Source: Gemmiger sp. An120
Lineage (GTDB): Bacteria; Bacillota; Clostridia; Oscillospirales; Ruminococcaceae
Assembly (NCBI RefSeq): GCF_002160955.1
Contig: NZ_NFLN01000009.1
Location: 1-64,000 of the forward strand
Length of the DNA: 64,000 bases
Direction: 5' to 3'
Shown here in pieces: positions 1 to 7,404 of the stretch. Position numbers and translations under genes: made by a program. Within the stretch, counting starts at the first letter, position 1. Every line of letters begins with the position of its first letter. The notes beneath the pieces are model-generated. The model was given only the letters and a program-made list of their open reading frames with translations. It was not told where the DNA came from and ran no database searches.

Positions 1-999
1 GCCCCCGAAGCCCCCGGCGCCATCGTGCGCTGGGAGGGCGGCAACGACTTCACCGTCTGGTGCGATACCCAGTCCGGCTACATCGCCGTGGGCAGTGTGT
101 TTATGCGCTGCTGGTCCTGGTGTGTGATTGGGATGAGCCTGTTCAATATGTACAACTCTATTTTCCAGGCGGTTGGCAAGTGGAAGATATCCCTTCTGCT
201 GGCAGTGCTGCGCCTGGGGGTTATCTTCACCGTGCCGAGCCTGGCGCTGAACGCCCTGTTCGGGGTCAGCGGTCTGATGTGGGTGCAGGCGATCACCGAT
301 ACGCTTTCTTGTTTGATTGCCATGGCGCTGTATCAGCATTTCAAACGATCCCTGGCCGATGAATTTGCCCGGGAAGACCGGCTGGCGGCACAGACGCCGG
401 TCACGGCCAACCGGATTATTGCGATCAGCCGCCAGTTCGGTAGCGGCGGTCGTACGATCGGCAAAGAGGTGGCAGCCCGGCTGGGCATTCCCTGCTACGA
501 CAGCGAGCTGATTGACCGGATTGCCGCCGAGAGCGGTCTGGCCAAGGAATATGTGGAAAAATACGGCGAAAGTGCGGCCGCCGACAGCCTGTACGGCAAT
601 GCGGTGGCGGGACGTGACCGGGATGGCCAGTCGGTGGCGGACAAGATGTGGCTTGCCCAGAAAAAGGTCATTGCTGATCTGGCCGCCGCGGAACCCTGCG
701 TGATTGTGGGGCGCTGCACGGACTATATCCTGCGGGATGTTGCCGACTGCATGACGGTATTTGTCCACGCGTCGGACGAAAAGCGGGCCGAGAGAATCCT
801 GTCGGTGTATGGCGAGCGGGAAGAGTCTCCCGTGCAGCGCCTGCACGACAAGGACAAAAAGCGCCGGGCGTACTATGAGCTGTATACCGGTTCCGACTGG
901 GGCGCGGCGCAAAACTACGCCCTCTGCCTGGACGGCGGAAAAATCGGCATTGACGGCTGCGTAAATGCAATTACCGAGCTGTACAAGCACAGCGCCTGA
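1..999 (+). CDS. MATE-family transporter C-terminus fused to a cytidylate kinase-like domain (5' truncated)
   Basis: The frame is open from base 1, so the gene starts before the window; 332 residues are visible. The first ~115 residues are hydrophobic helices ending in a pattern typical of the last helices of MATE (NorM/DinF) efflux proteins, with an FQAVGK motif and a closing ...GLMWVQAITDTLSC... segment. From about residue 137 a soluble cytidylate kinase-like domain (Cytidylate_kin2 type) begins, with the glycine-rich ISRQFGSGGRTIG loop, the YDSELID segment, the VIVGRCTDYIL segment and a C-terminal SDWGAAQNYALCLD stretch. The two parts share one uninterrupted frame. Antiport substrate and nucleotide substrate cannot be read from sequence. 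A hairpin terminator follows. Confidence 0.8.
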   Translation, partial: APEAPGAIVRWEGGNDFTVWCDTQSGYIAVGSVFMRCWSWCVIGMSLFNMYNSIFQAVGKWKISLLLAVLRLGVIFTVPSLALNALFGVSGLMWVQAITDTLSCLIAMALYQHFKRSLADEFAREDRLAAQTPVTANRIIAISRQFGSGGRTIGKEVAARLGIPCYDSELIDRIAAESGLAKEYVEKYGESAAADSLYGNAVAGRDRDGQSVADKMWLAQKKVIADLAAAEPCVIVGRCTDYILRDVADCMTVFVHASDEKRAERILSVYGEREESPVQRLHDKDKKRRAYYELYTGSDWGAAQNYALCLDGGKIGIDGCVNAITELYKHSA

Positions 1000-1010
1000 C
1001 CAATATAAAT

Positions 1011-1066
1011 AAAAAGCGCCGCCCGGCGTTCCTGCAAACTGCGGAACGCCGGGCGGTGCTTTTGCT
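1011..1066. terminator. Bidirectional hairpin terminator between convergent genes
   Basis: A long GC-rich inverted repeat (arms GCCGCCCGGCGTTC and GAACGCCGGGCGG) is flanked by an A-run on the left and a T-run on the right, so it can stop transcription from both the MATE fusion and the opposing hydrolase operon. Confidence 0.85.
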
Positions 1067-1072
1067 ATGCGG

Positions 1073-2065
1073 TTATTTCAGCCAGGTGGAGAAGAAATCC
1101 GCCAGCTTGTCAAAGGGGATGGCGTTCTTGCCGCCGCCGTCGTACAAATCGGTGTGCACCGCGTCCGGGATCAGCAGCAGCTCTTTGTTGTCGGTGCAGG
1201 GGTTGCCCTGAATCATGGCCGCATAGGCGTCCTTGCCCATATAGCAGGAGTGGGCCTTTTCTCCGTGCATTACCAGCACCGCGCTGCGGATCTCGTTCAC
1301 CCGCTGCAGGATGGGCTGGTTCAGGTAGGACAGGGAAGCCATCAGGTTCCAGCCGTTGTTGGAGTTCAGCGACCGGGCATGGTAGCCGCGGGCGGTCTTG
1401 TAGTAGTCGTAGTAGTCCTTTACAAAGAAAGGCGCATCCTCCGGCAGCGGATCCACCACGCCCCCGGCCAGGGAGATGTGGCCGCTGCGGCAGTCCTCCA
1501 GTCGCTGGGCGTTCAGTGCCTGCAGCTTGGCGTACCGGGCATCCGGTGTGTCCTCGCTGTCAAAGTAGCCTTTCTGGTTGATGCGGGACATATCGTACAT
1601 GGTGGAGGCCGCGGTGGCCTTGATGCGGGTATCCACCGCCGCGGCGTTCAGCGCCAGACCGCCCCAGCCGCAGATGCCGATAATACCGATCCGCTCCGGG
1701 TCCACCCGGTCGTGCAGGGACAGAAAGTCCACCGCCGCCTGAAAGTCCTCGGTGTTGATGTCGGGGGAAGCAGTATAGCGGGGTTCGCCGCCGCTCTCGC
1801 CGGTAAAGGAGGGGTCAAAGGCCAGGGTCAGGAATCCGCGCTCGGCCATGGCCTGGGCATACAGCCCGGACGCCTGCTCCTTCACCGCGCCGAACGGCCC
1901 GCTTACCGCCAGGGCCGGCAGCTTGCCCGCCGCGTTTTTCGGAATATACAGATCCGCCGCCAGGGTAATGCCGTACCGGTTGGCAAAGCACACCTTGCTG
2001 TGTTCCACCGCGTCGCTCAGGGCAAAGGTCTTGTCCCATTCGTTTGTCAGATTCAGCTGTTCCAT
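1073..2065 (-). CDS. Alpha/beta hydrolase with a cysteine nucleophile elbow
   Basis: 330 residues of the alpha/beta hydrolase fold, similar in layout to YcjY/dienelactone-hydrolase-like proteins. The nucleophile elbow reads GICGWGG with Cys132 where lipases and esterases have Ser. A candidate catalytic His lies in DAVHTDLYD near the C-terminus, and a GPFGAVKEQ segment sits near residue 57. There is no signal peptide, so it should be cytoplasmic. The ATG at 2065 is preferred: an upstream in-frame extension would run through the preceding small gene and is Gly/Ala/Pro-rich as expected of out-of-frame sequence. It lies 5 bases after the stop of that gene, so the two form an operon, divergent from a LysR gene. 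The substrate is unknown. Confidence 0.85.
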   Translation of the reverse strand: MEQLNLTNEWDKTFALSDAVEHSKVCFANRYGITLAADLYIPKNAAGKLPALAVSGPFGAVKEQASGLYAQAMAERGFLTLAFDPSFTGESGGEPRYTASPDINTEDFQAAVDFLSLHDRVDPERIGIIGICGWGGLALNAAAVDTRIKATAASTMYDMSRINQKGYFDSEDTPDARYAKLQALNAQRLEDCRSGHISLAGGVVDPLPEDAPFFVKDYYDYYKTARGYHARSLNSNNGWNLMASLSYLNQPILQRVNEIRSAVLVMHGEKAHSCYMGKDAYAAMIQGNPCTDNKELLLIPDAVHTDLYDGGGKNAIPFDKLADFFSTWLK

Positions 2066-2070
2066 ATCCG

Positions 2071-2307
2071 CTACATCCTTTCCGTATGCTGTTTCAGTGT
2101 GTAGAGCAGAAAATCCAGCAGATCCACCCGCTCTCCCGCCCGGTGCAGTTCCTCCAGCAGGGATTGCCGGTGCCGCCGCAGCAGCGCCGCAGCCTGCGCG
2201 GTGTCCCGGGCTTCCACGGCCCCCAGCACCTGGGCGGAAAGTTCTTTCCCGCAACCAAGCCGGGCCAGATAGCCGGCCCAGTCGGCAAGCAGTTCGGTCT
2301 GTGTCAT
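2071..2307 (-). CDS. Small helical protein of unknown function
   Basis: 78 residues from ATG 2307 (a GTG three codons earlier is possible). The sequence is Leu/Ala/Arg/Glu-rich and predicted to be mostly alpha-helical, with no Cys cluster, membrane segment or signal peptide that I can see. It precedes the hydrolase gene by 5 bases, so they are almost certainly co-transcribed and translationally linked. I do not recognise a family. A partner or stability factor of the hydrolase is a guess from context only. Confidence 0.65.
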   Translation of the reverse strand: MTQTELLADWAGYLARLGCGKELSAQVLGAVEARDTAQAAALLRRHRQSLLEELHRAGERVDLLDFLLYTLKQHTERM

Positions 2308-2368
2308 CTTCTGCACCCCGTTTCCAACATCAGTATACCGCGCCCGGCGTGATTTCGCGAATGGTATT

Positions 2369-2390
2369 ATTTCAACTCATGATATGAAAT
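2369..2390. promoter_or_regulatory. Candidate LysR operator in divergent intergenic region
   Basis: Perfect inverted repeat ATTTCA-N10-TGAAAT between the divergent hydrolase operon and lysR. It lies upstream of a TATACT -10 candidate for lysR at 2406-2411 and of TATACT on the minus strand (2332-2337) for the hydrolase operon. Its size and position fit a LysR-type recognition site. Confidence 0.5.
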
Positions 2391-2442
2391 TGAATCAAAT
2401 CATGCTATACTGAAAGCAGTACACAGGAAAGGGGAGGTCGGC

Positions 2443-3339
2443 ATGGAGATCCGTACCCTGCGCTATTTTCTGGAGGTGGCCCGGGAGGAAAACATGTCCC
2501 GCGCAGCCGAGCGGCTGCACCTGTCCCAGTCCACCCTGTCCAAACAGCTGAAAGGGCTGGAGGAGGAACTGGGAAAAAAGCTGTTCATCCGGCACAGTTT
2601 TTCCATTGAGCTTACCGAAGAGGGGATGCTGCTGCGCCGCCGGGCAGAGGATCTGCTTTCCATGGCGGACAAGATCACGGCAGAGTTCTCCGCCATGGAC
2701 GATATTGTGGGCGGTACCGTATCCATCGGCTGTGCCGAATCCTGGCAGATCCGGCATCTGGCCCGCGTCATCAAACGGTTCAAGGCCCGGTATCCCGGCT
2801 TTCACTACCGGATCACCAGCGGCGACACCGAGCAGGTCACCGAAAAACTGGACAAGGGCATTCTGGATTTCGGGGTGATCGTGGAGGAACCGGACCGGCA
2901 CAAATACCACGTGCTTCCTATGCCGGAAAGCGACCGCTGGGGCCTGATTATGCCGGCGGACTGGCCGCTGGCCCGAAAGGAAAGTATCTGCTTTGAGGAT
3001 TTGAAAGGTCTGCCGCTGTTTTGTTCCGAGCAAAGCTGGCGGGCTGACATTCCCCGCTGGTGCGGCGGCCGGCAGGACGAACTGCTGCTGGAGGGCAGCT
3101 TCCGCCTGGCCTACAACGGTTCGGTCTTTGCCCGGGAGGGGCTGGGCTATCTGCTCACCTTTGAACATCTGATCGGCACCGGCCCGGAAAGCGGCCTTGT
3201 ATTCCGCCCGCTGACCCCGGCCCTGGAGACCCGGATGTACCTGATCTGGAAAAAGCACCAGCTTTTCACCCCCATCGCCGAGCGCTTCATCCGGGAGGTG
3301 CAGGCCGCGTTCCGGCAAAACGGCGAAGAGCGCAATTAA
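2443..3339 (+). CDS. LysR family transcriptional regulator
   Basis: 298 residues with the standard LysR layout. An N-terminal winged helix-turn-helix begins MEIRTLRYFLEVAREENMSRAAERLHLSQSTLSKQ (its start and HTH shown in part), followed by a linker helix and a periplasmic-binding-like effector domain from about residue 90. The start has a good ribosome site (GGGGAGG, 2431-2437). It is divergent from the small protein/hydrolase operon and probably controls it. The effector is unknown. Confidence 0.92.
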   Translation: MEIRTLRYFLEVAREENMSRAAERLHLSQSTLSKQLKGLEEELGKKLFIRHSFSIELTEEGMLLRRRAEDLLSMADKITAEFSAMDDIVGGTVSIGCAESWQIRHLARVIKRFKARYPGFHYRITSGDTEQVTEKLDKGILDFGVIVEEPDRHKYHVLPMPESDRWGLIMPADWPLARKESICFEDLKGLPLFCSEQSWRADIPRWCGGRQDELLLEGSFRLAYNGSVFAREGLGYLLTFEHLIGTGPESGLVFRPLTPALETRMYLIWKKHQLFTPIAERFIREVQAAFRQNGEERN

Positions 3340-3389
3340 CAATTCTCAAACAATTCCCAAACAAAAGCAAAACGGCAGCGCGGTACAAT
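3340..3389 (+). promoter_or_regulatory. Response-regulator-type direct repeats and promoter of the TCS operon
   Basis: Three consecutive 11-base units, CAATTCTCAAA, CAATTCCCAAA and CAAAAGCAAAA (3340-3372), precede a TACAAT -10 box at 3384-3389; there is no good -35 hexamer. Tandem sites with an 11-bp period are the usual target of OmpR/PhoB dimers. The same arrangement, at the same distance from the -10, lies upstream of the operon at 5840. Confidence 0.65.
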
Positions 3390-3421
3390 TCCATGGAATG
3401 CCGGAAACGGAGGCGGAAACA

Positions 3422-4093
3422 ATGGTGCGTATCCTTGTGGTGGAAGACGATGCAAAGCTGAATCAGGCCGTCTGCGCCTATCTGAACGACAGCGGTTTTG
3501 CCGCCAGAGGGTGCCTGTCGGCGCAGGCAGCCTACGATGAGATGTACAACAGCCTGTATGACCTGATCGTTTCGGATATCATGATGCCCGGCGTGGACGG
3601 ATTTGAGTTTGCCAAAACCGTCCGGCAGGTAAACCGGACCATCCCCATCCTGTTCATGTCTGCCCGGGACGACCTGTCCGCCAAGCGGCGGGGCTTCCAG
3701 CTGGGGATCGACGACTATATGGTCAAGCCGATTGAACTGGATGAGCTTGTGCTGCGGGTACAGGCACTGCTGCGCCGGGCAAACGTCGAGATGGAACGCC
3801 GCCTTACCGTGGGCAATCTGACGCTGGACGCCGACGCAGTGACCGCTACCCTGGCAGGGGAGGAGATCCCGGTCACCACCCGGGAGTTCAACATCCTGTA
3901 CAAGCTGCTGTCCTACCCGAACAAAACCTTTTCCCGGGCCCAGCTGATGGACGAATTCTGGGGCGTGGAATCGGAAACCAGCCTGCGGGCGGTGGATGTG
4001 TACATTACCAAACTGCGGGATAAATTTGCCGCCTGCGACGGCTTTTCCATCAAGACGGTGCGCGGGCTGGGCTACAAGGCGGTGCTGGTATGA
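3422..4093 (+). CDS. OmpR/PhoB-family response regulator
   Basis: 223 residues: a receiver domain (residues 1-~115) with the acidic pocket VEDDA and the phospho-acceptor Asp in YDLIVSDIMMPG, the switch Ser in FMSARDD and Lys in MVKPIELDE. A winged-helix DNA-binding domain follows, with the typical TTREFNILYKLLSYPNKTFS and SLRAVDVYITKLRDK stretches. ATG 3422 is chosen over an ATG eight codons upstream because GGAGGCG precedes it. The stop overlaps the kinase start (ATGA), so they are translationally coupled. It probably binds the 11-bp repeats upstream of itself and of the 5840 operon. Confidence 0.95.
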   Translation: MVRILVVEDDAKLNQAVCAYLNDSGFAARGCLSAQAAYDEMYNSLYDLIVSDIMMPGVDGFEFAKTVRQVNRTIPILFMSARDDLSAKRRGFQLGIDDYMVKPIELDELVLRVQALLRRANVEMERRLTVGNLTLDADAVTATLAGEEIPVTTREFNILYKLLSYPNKTFSRAQLMDEFWGVESETSLRAVDVYITKLRDKFAACDGFSIKTVRGLGYKAVLV

Positions 4094-5172
4094 GCGCGGC
4101 GGGCCGTTTTCGGGACACACGGGTCAAGCGCCCGCTGTTTCCGCTTTCCACCTTTCTGATATTCTTTGTGATGTTTGCGGGGCTTACCACCATCCAGATG
4201 GTGATGATCGGCCAGGCCATTGATTACAGGAGCCTGCCGCTGCACAGCGTTGTGTCGGTGGTGGCGTTCTGGGTGCTGGCATCGGTGGCCGCCACGCTGG
4301 TTACCGGTGCGGTTATCCGGCGCCATTACCAGAAACCTATCGAGGAGTTTTCCGAAGCAGCCCGGCAGGTGGCGGCGGGGGATTTTTCGGTGTACCTGCC
4401 GCCCCGCCATCCCGCCGACCGCACCACCCACCTGGATGTGCTGTTTATGGATTTCAATAAGATGGTGGAGGAACTGGGCAGCATCGAAACCCTGAAAACT
4501 GATTTCTTTTCCAATGTATCCCACGAAATCAAAACCCCGCTGGCCGTGATCCAGAACAACGCCGAACTGCTGGCCCGCAGCCCTCTCTCTGAGCAGCGCC
4601 GGCAGGACTGTACCGCGGCCATTCTGCAGGCGTCCCGGCGGCTGAACAGCCTGATTACCAATATGCTCAAGCTGAACAAGCTGGAAAAGCAGGTGATTCG
4701 GCCGTATCCGCAGCCATACGATCTGTGCGCCCAGCTGTGCGCGTGCGCGCTGCAGTTTGAGGACCAGTGGGAGAAAAAGCAGATCGACTTTTCAGCGGAG
4801 CTGGAAGATCGCCGCGTGATCTGTGCCGACGAGGGCCTGCTGGAACTGGTGTGGACCAACCTGCTGTCCAACGCAGTCAAGTTTACGCCGCCGGGCGGCC
4901 GGGTGATCCTGTCCGAGCAGGCAGACCCGGCGGGAATCACCGTGACGGTGCAGGACAGCGGCTGCGGTATGGACGGGGCTACCCAAAACCGGATATTCGA
5001 TAAATTTTACCAGGGGGATACCTCCCATGCCGCCGAGGGCAATGGACTGGGCCTGGCGCTGGTGCGGCGTATTCTGGAACTGTCCGACGGCACGGTAACG
5101 GTAACCAGCACGCCCGGAGAAGGCAGTACCTTTACCGTGTGGCTGCCGGCAGGGGAGGCAACAAACGAATGA
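4090..5172 (+). CDS. Membrane sensor histidine kinase
   Basis: 360 residues. Two transmembrane segments (about 15-37 and 52-76) enclose only a short extracellular loop, followed by a HAMP region, an H-box (SNVSHEIKTPLAVIQNN, His near residue 145) and a HATPase domain (N-box NLLSNAVKFTPPGG, G1 DSGCGMD, G2 GNGLGLALV). The short loop resembles intramembrane-sensing kinases that respond to envelope stress or antimicrobial peptides; that role is inference. It overlaps the response regulator at the front and the next gene at the back by ATGA junctions. Confidence 0.94.
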   Translation: MSAAGRFRDTRVKRPLFPLSTFLIFFVMFAGLTTIQMVMIGQAIDYRSLPLHSVVSVVAFWVLASVAATLVTGAVIRRHYQKPIEEFSEAARQVAAGDFSVYLPPRHPADRTTHLDVLFMDFNKMVEELGSIETLKTDFFSNVSHEIKTPLAVIQNNAELLARSPLSEQRRQDCTAAILQASRRLNSLITNMLKLNKLEKQVIRPYPQPYDLCAQLCACALQFEDQWEKKQIDFSAELEDRRVICADEGLLELVWTNLLSNAVKFTPPGGRVILSEQADPAGITVTVQDSGCGMDGATQNRIFDKFYQGDTSHAAEGNGLGLALVRRILELSDGTVTVTSTPGEGSTFTVWLPAGEATNE

Positions 5173-5681
5173 AAGACTATGTAGGATATGAATACAAAGA
5201 GGTAGCCGCCCCCGAACGGGATGTATCCCTCTGGATGGACGGTTATGAAAGTTTCGGCTGGCATCCGGACGAAAACCGCCCCGCCGGGCAGAGCGGCAGC
5301 ACGGTGCATGTGTATCTCAAGCGGGACCGGCGGATCATCAACAAGATGGAACTGACCCGCCTGCAGCGGAATTTTGAATCCTGTATGCGGGAGGTAGAAC
5401 AGCTGCGGGAGTCCTGCGGCCGTCAGGCACTGGTATGGGCCCTGGTGATAGGATTGGCTGGCACAATGTTCATAGCCGGTTCGGTATTTGCCGTGACCCA
5501 TGAACCGCCCCTCTATCTGCTGATGGGGGTGCTGGCGGTGCCGGGCTTTGCCGGCTGGGCAGCACCGGTATTTCTGTACAGAAGGCTGTTTCACCGGCGG
5601 CAGCGGCAGGTGCAGCCTTTGATTGAGGCCAAATACGAAGAGATTGACCAGCTGTGCCAAAAAGGCCACGCTCTGCTCTGA
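5169..5681 (+). CDS. Membrane protein of unknown function, third gene of the TCS operon
   Basis: 170 residues. The N-terminal half is soluble, with a YVGYEYKEV...WMDGYESFGW segment followed by a basic KRDRRI stretch. Two hydrophobic helices follow (about 96-118 and 123-146), then a short charged tail. The start is fixed by the ATGA overlap with the kinase. I recognise it only as a type of conserved hypothetical found beside Clostridia two-component systems. Translational coupling suggests it works with, or modulates, the sensor. Confidence 0.75.
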   Translation: MKDYVGYEYKEVAAPERDVSLWMDGYESFGWHPDENRPAGQSGSTVHVYLKRDRRIINKMELTRLQRNFESCMREVEQLRESCGRQALVWALVIGLAGTMFIAGSVFAVTHEPPLYLLMGVLAVPGFAGWAAPVFLYRRLFHRRQRQVQPLIEAKYEEIDQLCQKGHALL

Positions 5682-5683
5682 AC

Positions 5684-5724
5684 ACACGGGCCGGCGCATA
5701 GTGCGCCGGCCCGTGTACATTTTA
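5684..5724 (+). terminator. Rho-independent terminator of the TCS operon
   Basis: Perfect 15-bp stem (ACACGGGCCGGCGCA / TGCGCCGGCCCGTGT) with a 3-base loop, followed by ACATTTTAA. It separates the kinase operon from the next promoter. Confidence 0.88.
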
Positions 5725-5725
5725 A

Positions 5726-5775
5726 TAATTCCCAAACAAAACCCAAGCAAACAACAAACAAAGCCCCGGTATACT
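5726..5775 (+). promoter_or_regulatory. 11-bp direct repeats and promoter shared in design with the TCS promoter
   Basis: Units TAATTCCCAAA, CAAAACCCAAG and CAAACAACAAA (5726-5758) are followed by a TATACT -10 box at 5770-5775. The first base of the repeats is 44 bases upstream of the -10, exactly as at 3340/3384. This marks the 5840 operon as a likely direct target of the neighbouring response regulator. Confidence 0.65.
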
Positions 5776-5839
5776 GTAGGCACAACAAACGGCAAGACAC
5801 GTTTGCTGAACCAGTTACAGAATACAGGAGGCAGTTGTT

Positions 5840-6016
5840 ATGAGTGAATATCGAATCAAGCCCGGCCCGGTGGGCAAAGCGGTGATCAATGGCTACAAGA
5901 CGGTGGAAAACACCGTGGTGGATGCGTACAAAAAGGTAGAGGACGCCTTTGTGGATACCTTTCTGGAAAAGACAGAGGACGCTCCGGCTGACAGCGAGCA
6001 GGAGGGCCAGCAATGA
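5840..6016 (+). CDS. 58-residue microprotein
   Basis: ATG 5840 has an upstream AGGAGG (5826-5831), and the stop overlaps the next start (ATGA at 6013). The product is 58 residues, very polar, with repeated Lys-Thr-Val-Glu and Lys-Val-Glu-Asp units (INGYKTVENTVVDAYKKVED) that suggest an amphipathic helix, and an acidic Glu/Asp/Gln tail. It has no signal peptide or membrane segment. Expression is supported by the ribosome site, coupling and the regulated promoter. Function unknown; it may act at the membrane with the next gene. Confidence 0.75.
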   Translation: MSEYRIKPGPVGKAVINGYKTVENTVVDAYKKVEDAFVDTFLEKTEDAPADSEQEGQQ

Positions 6017-6381
6017 AAAAGAAGAATTTTATTACCCTGGTGCTGAGCACAGTGGGCGGTATTTTGTTTGCGCTGGGGATGTGCATGGCCCTTTTGCCCC
6101 AGTGGAATGCAATGAATCAGGGCATCCTGCTGGGTGGGCTGGGGCTGGCGGTGCTGCTGGCAATGGTGCTGGTGCGCCGTAAAATGAGCGGAAAACCTGC
6201 CGTTGTGCTCAGTGCCCGGGCTGCAGGGATCACCCTGCTGGCAGTGGCCGGCGCGCTGCTGCTGGGGGTGGGCATGTGCATGACCATGGTCTGGAACCTG
6301 CTGATCGCCGGGATCGCTGTGGGAATCGCAGGAATTCTGCTGCTGCTCGGCCTGATTCCGGCAATCAAAGGCCTGTCCTGA
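6013..6381 (+). CDS. Small four-helix membrane protein
   Basis: 122 residues, almost entirely hydrophobic, with four likely transmembrane helices (about 7-28, 37-54, 72-92, 96-118) and a basic VRRKMSGK cytoplasmic loop between the second and third. Two helices share an LGMCMALL / GVGMCMTMV pattern, suggesting an internal duplication. Translation is coupled to the 58-residue gene. Function unknown; membership in a two-component regulon suggests an envelope-related role. Confidence 0.78.
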   Translation: MKKKNFITLVLSTVGGILFALGMCMALLPQWNAMNQGILLGGLGLAVLLAMVLVRRKMSGKPAVVLSARAAGITLLAVAGALLLGVGMCMTMVWNLLIAGIAVGIAGILLLLGLIPAIKGLS

Positions 6382-6432
6382 GGCGCATTGCCGCGCGGCA
6401 TAAAACTGTCTGAACCGGAAAGGAAATCTTCT

Positions 6433-7362
6433 ATGCGTTCCCGCCCAGTTGCCTTTTTGCGCCGTTTGGCCGCCTTTCAGCCGCCGCTCTTTCGGTCTTG
6501 TGCCGGTGCGGCGGTATTTTCCGGCCTTTCCCTGTGGACAGTGGCCGCACCGGAAACCCGGCGCTTGCTACCGGCAGTCCGGTATGCTGTCTATACGCTG
6601 GCCATGCTGTTTCTGATACTGGCGGCCTGGGCAATGGTGTGCTTCTTCCGGGCAGGGATGCCTCGCCGGCAGGCTGCCGCTCTGGCCTGCCGGTATCCGG
6701 TTGTAAGCCGCCTGCAGCAGGATGTACGCCTGCGGGCGTTTTCAACCGGTTTGCTGTCGCTGCTGGTAAATGGAATGCTGGCGTTTTCCAAAATGGTGGC
6801 AGGCTGGCAGCATTCTTCCGCCTGGCTGGCGGCATTGGGCGCATATTATCTGGTGCTTTGCGTCACCCGCGCCATGCTGCTTTGGCAAAGCCGTGCCGCT
6901 GCCGCGCAGTCTGATCCGCATTACCGGCTCCGGCAGGAATGGAAAGCCTACCGCCGGTGCGGCGGGATGCTGATTATACAGTCCGTGGCCCTGCAGGGGG
7001 TGACGCTGCAGATCGTACGGAAAGAACAGGGTTTTGCCTACGGCGGGTATTGGATTTATGTGGTGGCCCTGTATGACTTTTACTGCCTGACCGCCGCCCT
7101 GGTGTTTCTGGTTCGCAGCCGCAAACGGCACGCGCCGGTGGTGCGGGCGCTGCGGTATGTAAGCCTGGCGGTATCGCTGGTATCCATGCTGTCGCTGCAG
7201 ACCGCGATGTTCGCCTCTTTCGGGCAGGATACGCCGTCTGAAATGCGCAGGCAGATGAATCTGATTACCGGCACAGCGGTGTGTGTGCTGCTGGTAGTGC
7301 TGGGGCTGGTCATGATGGTTACGGCAGGCAGGAAATTGCGCCAGCTTCAGACAAATGTGTGA
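6433..7362 (+). CDS. Polytopic membrane protein of unknown function
   Basis: 309 residues from ATG 6433 (an upstream ATG at 6388 lacks a ribosome site; AAAGGA precedes 6433). Seven to eight hydrophobic segments are separated by basic loops, with no motif I recognise. It is about 50 bases after the previous gene, with no terminator between, so it is probably the last gene of the repeat-controlled operon. Low family recognition; not obviously a transporter. Confidence 0.7.
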   Translation: MRSRPVAFLRRLAAFQPPLFRSCAGAAVFSGLSLWTVAAPETRRLLPAVRYAVYTLAMLFLILAAWAMVCFFRAGMPRRQAAALACRYPVVSRLQQDVRLRAFSTGLLSLLVNGMLAFSKMVAGWQHSSAWLAALGAYYLVLCVTRAMLLWQSRAAAAQSDPHYRLRQEWKAYRRCGGMLIIQSVALQGVTLQIVRKEQGFAYGGYWIYVVALYDFYCLTAALVFLVRSRKRHAPVVRALRYVSLAVSLVSMLSLQTAMFASFGQDTPSEMRRQMNLITGTAVCVLLVVLGLVMMVTAGRKLRQLQTNV

Positions 7363-7404
7363 AAATCCCCCGGCTGTCTTGCAAAAGACAGCCGGGGGAT
7401 TTTG
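7362..7404. terminator. Bidirectional terminator between convergent genes
   Basis: Stem AATCCCCCGGCTGTCTT / AAGACAGCCGGGGGATT with a short loop; A- and T-runs flank both sides, so it serves the membrane protein operon and the opposing esterase. Confidence 0.9.

Noticed and set aside
1067-2104. Long open frame on the plus strand opposite the hydrolase gene
   Set aside because: Its composition (Gln/Val/Gly/His-rich, repetitive) is typical of antisense frames in GC-rich genes, and the minus-strand protein has clear hydrolase motifs and a ribosome site.
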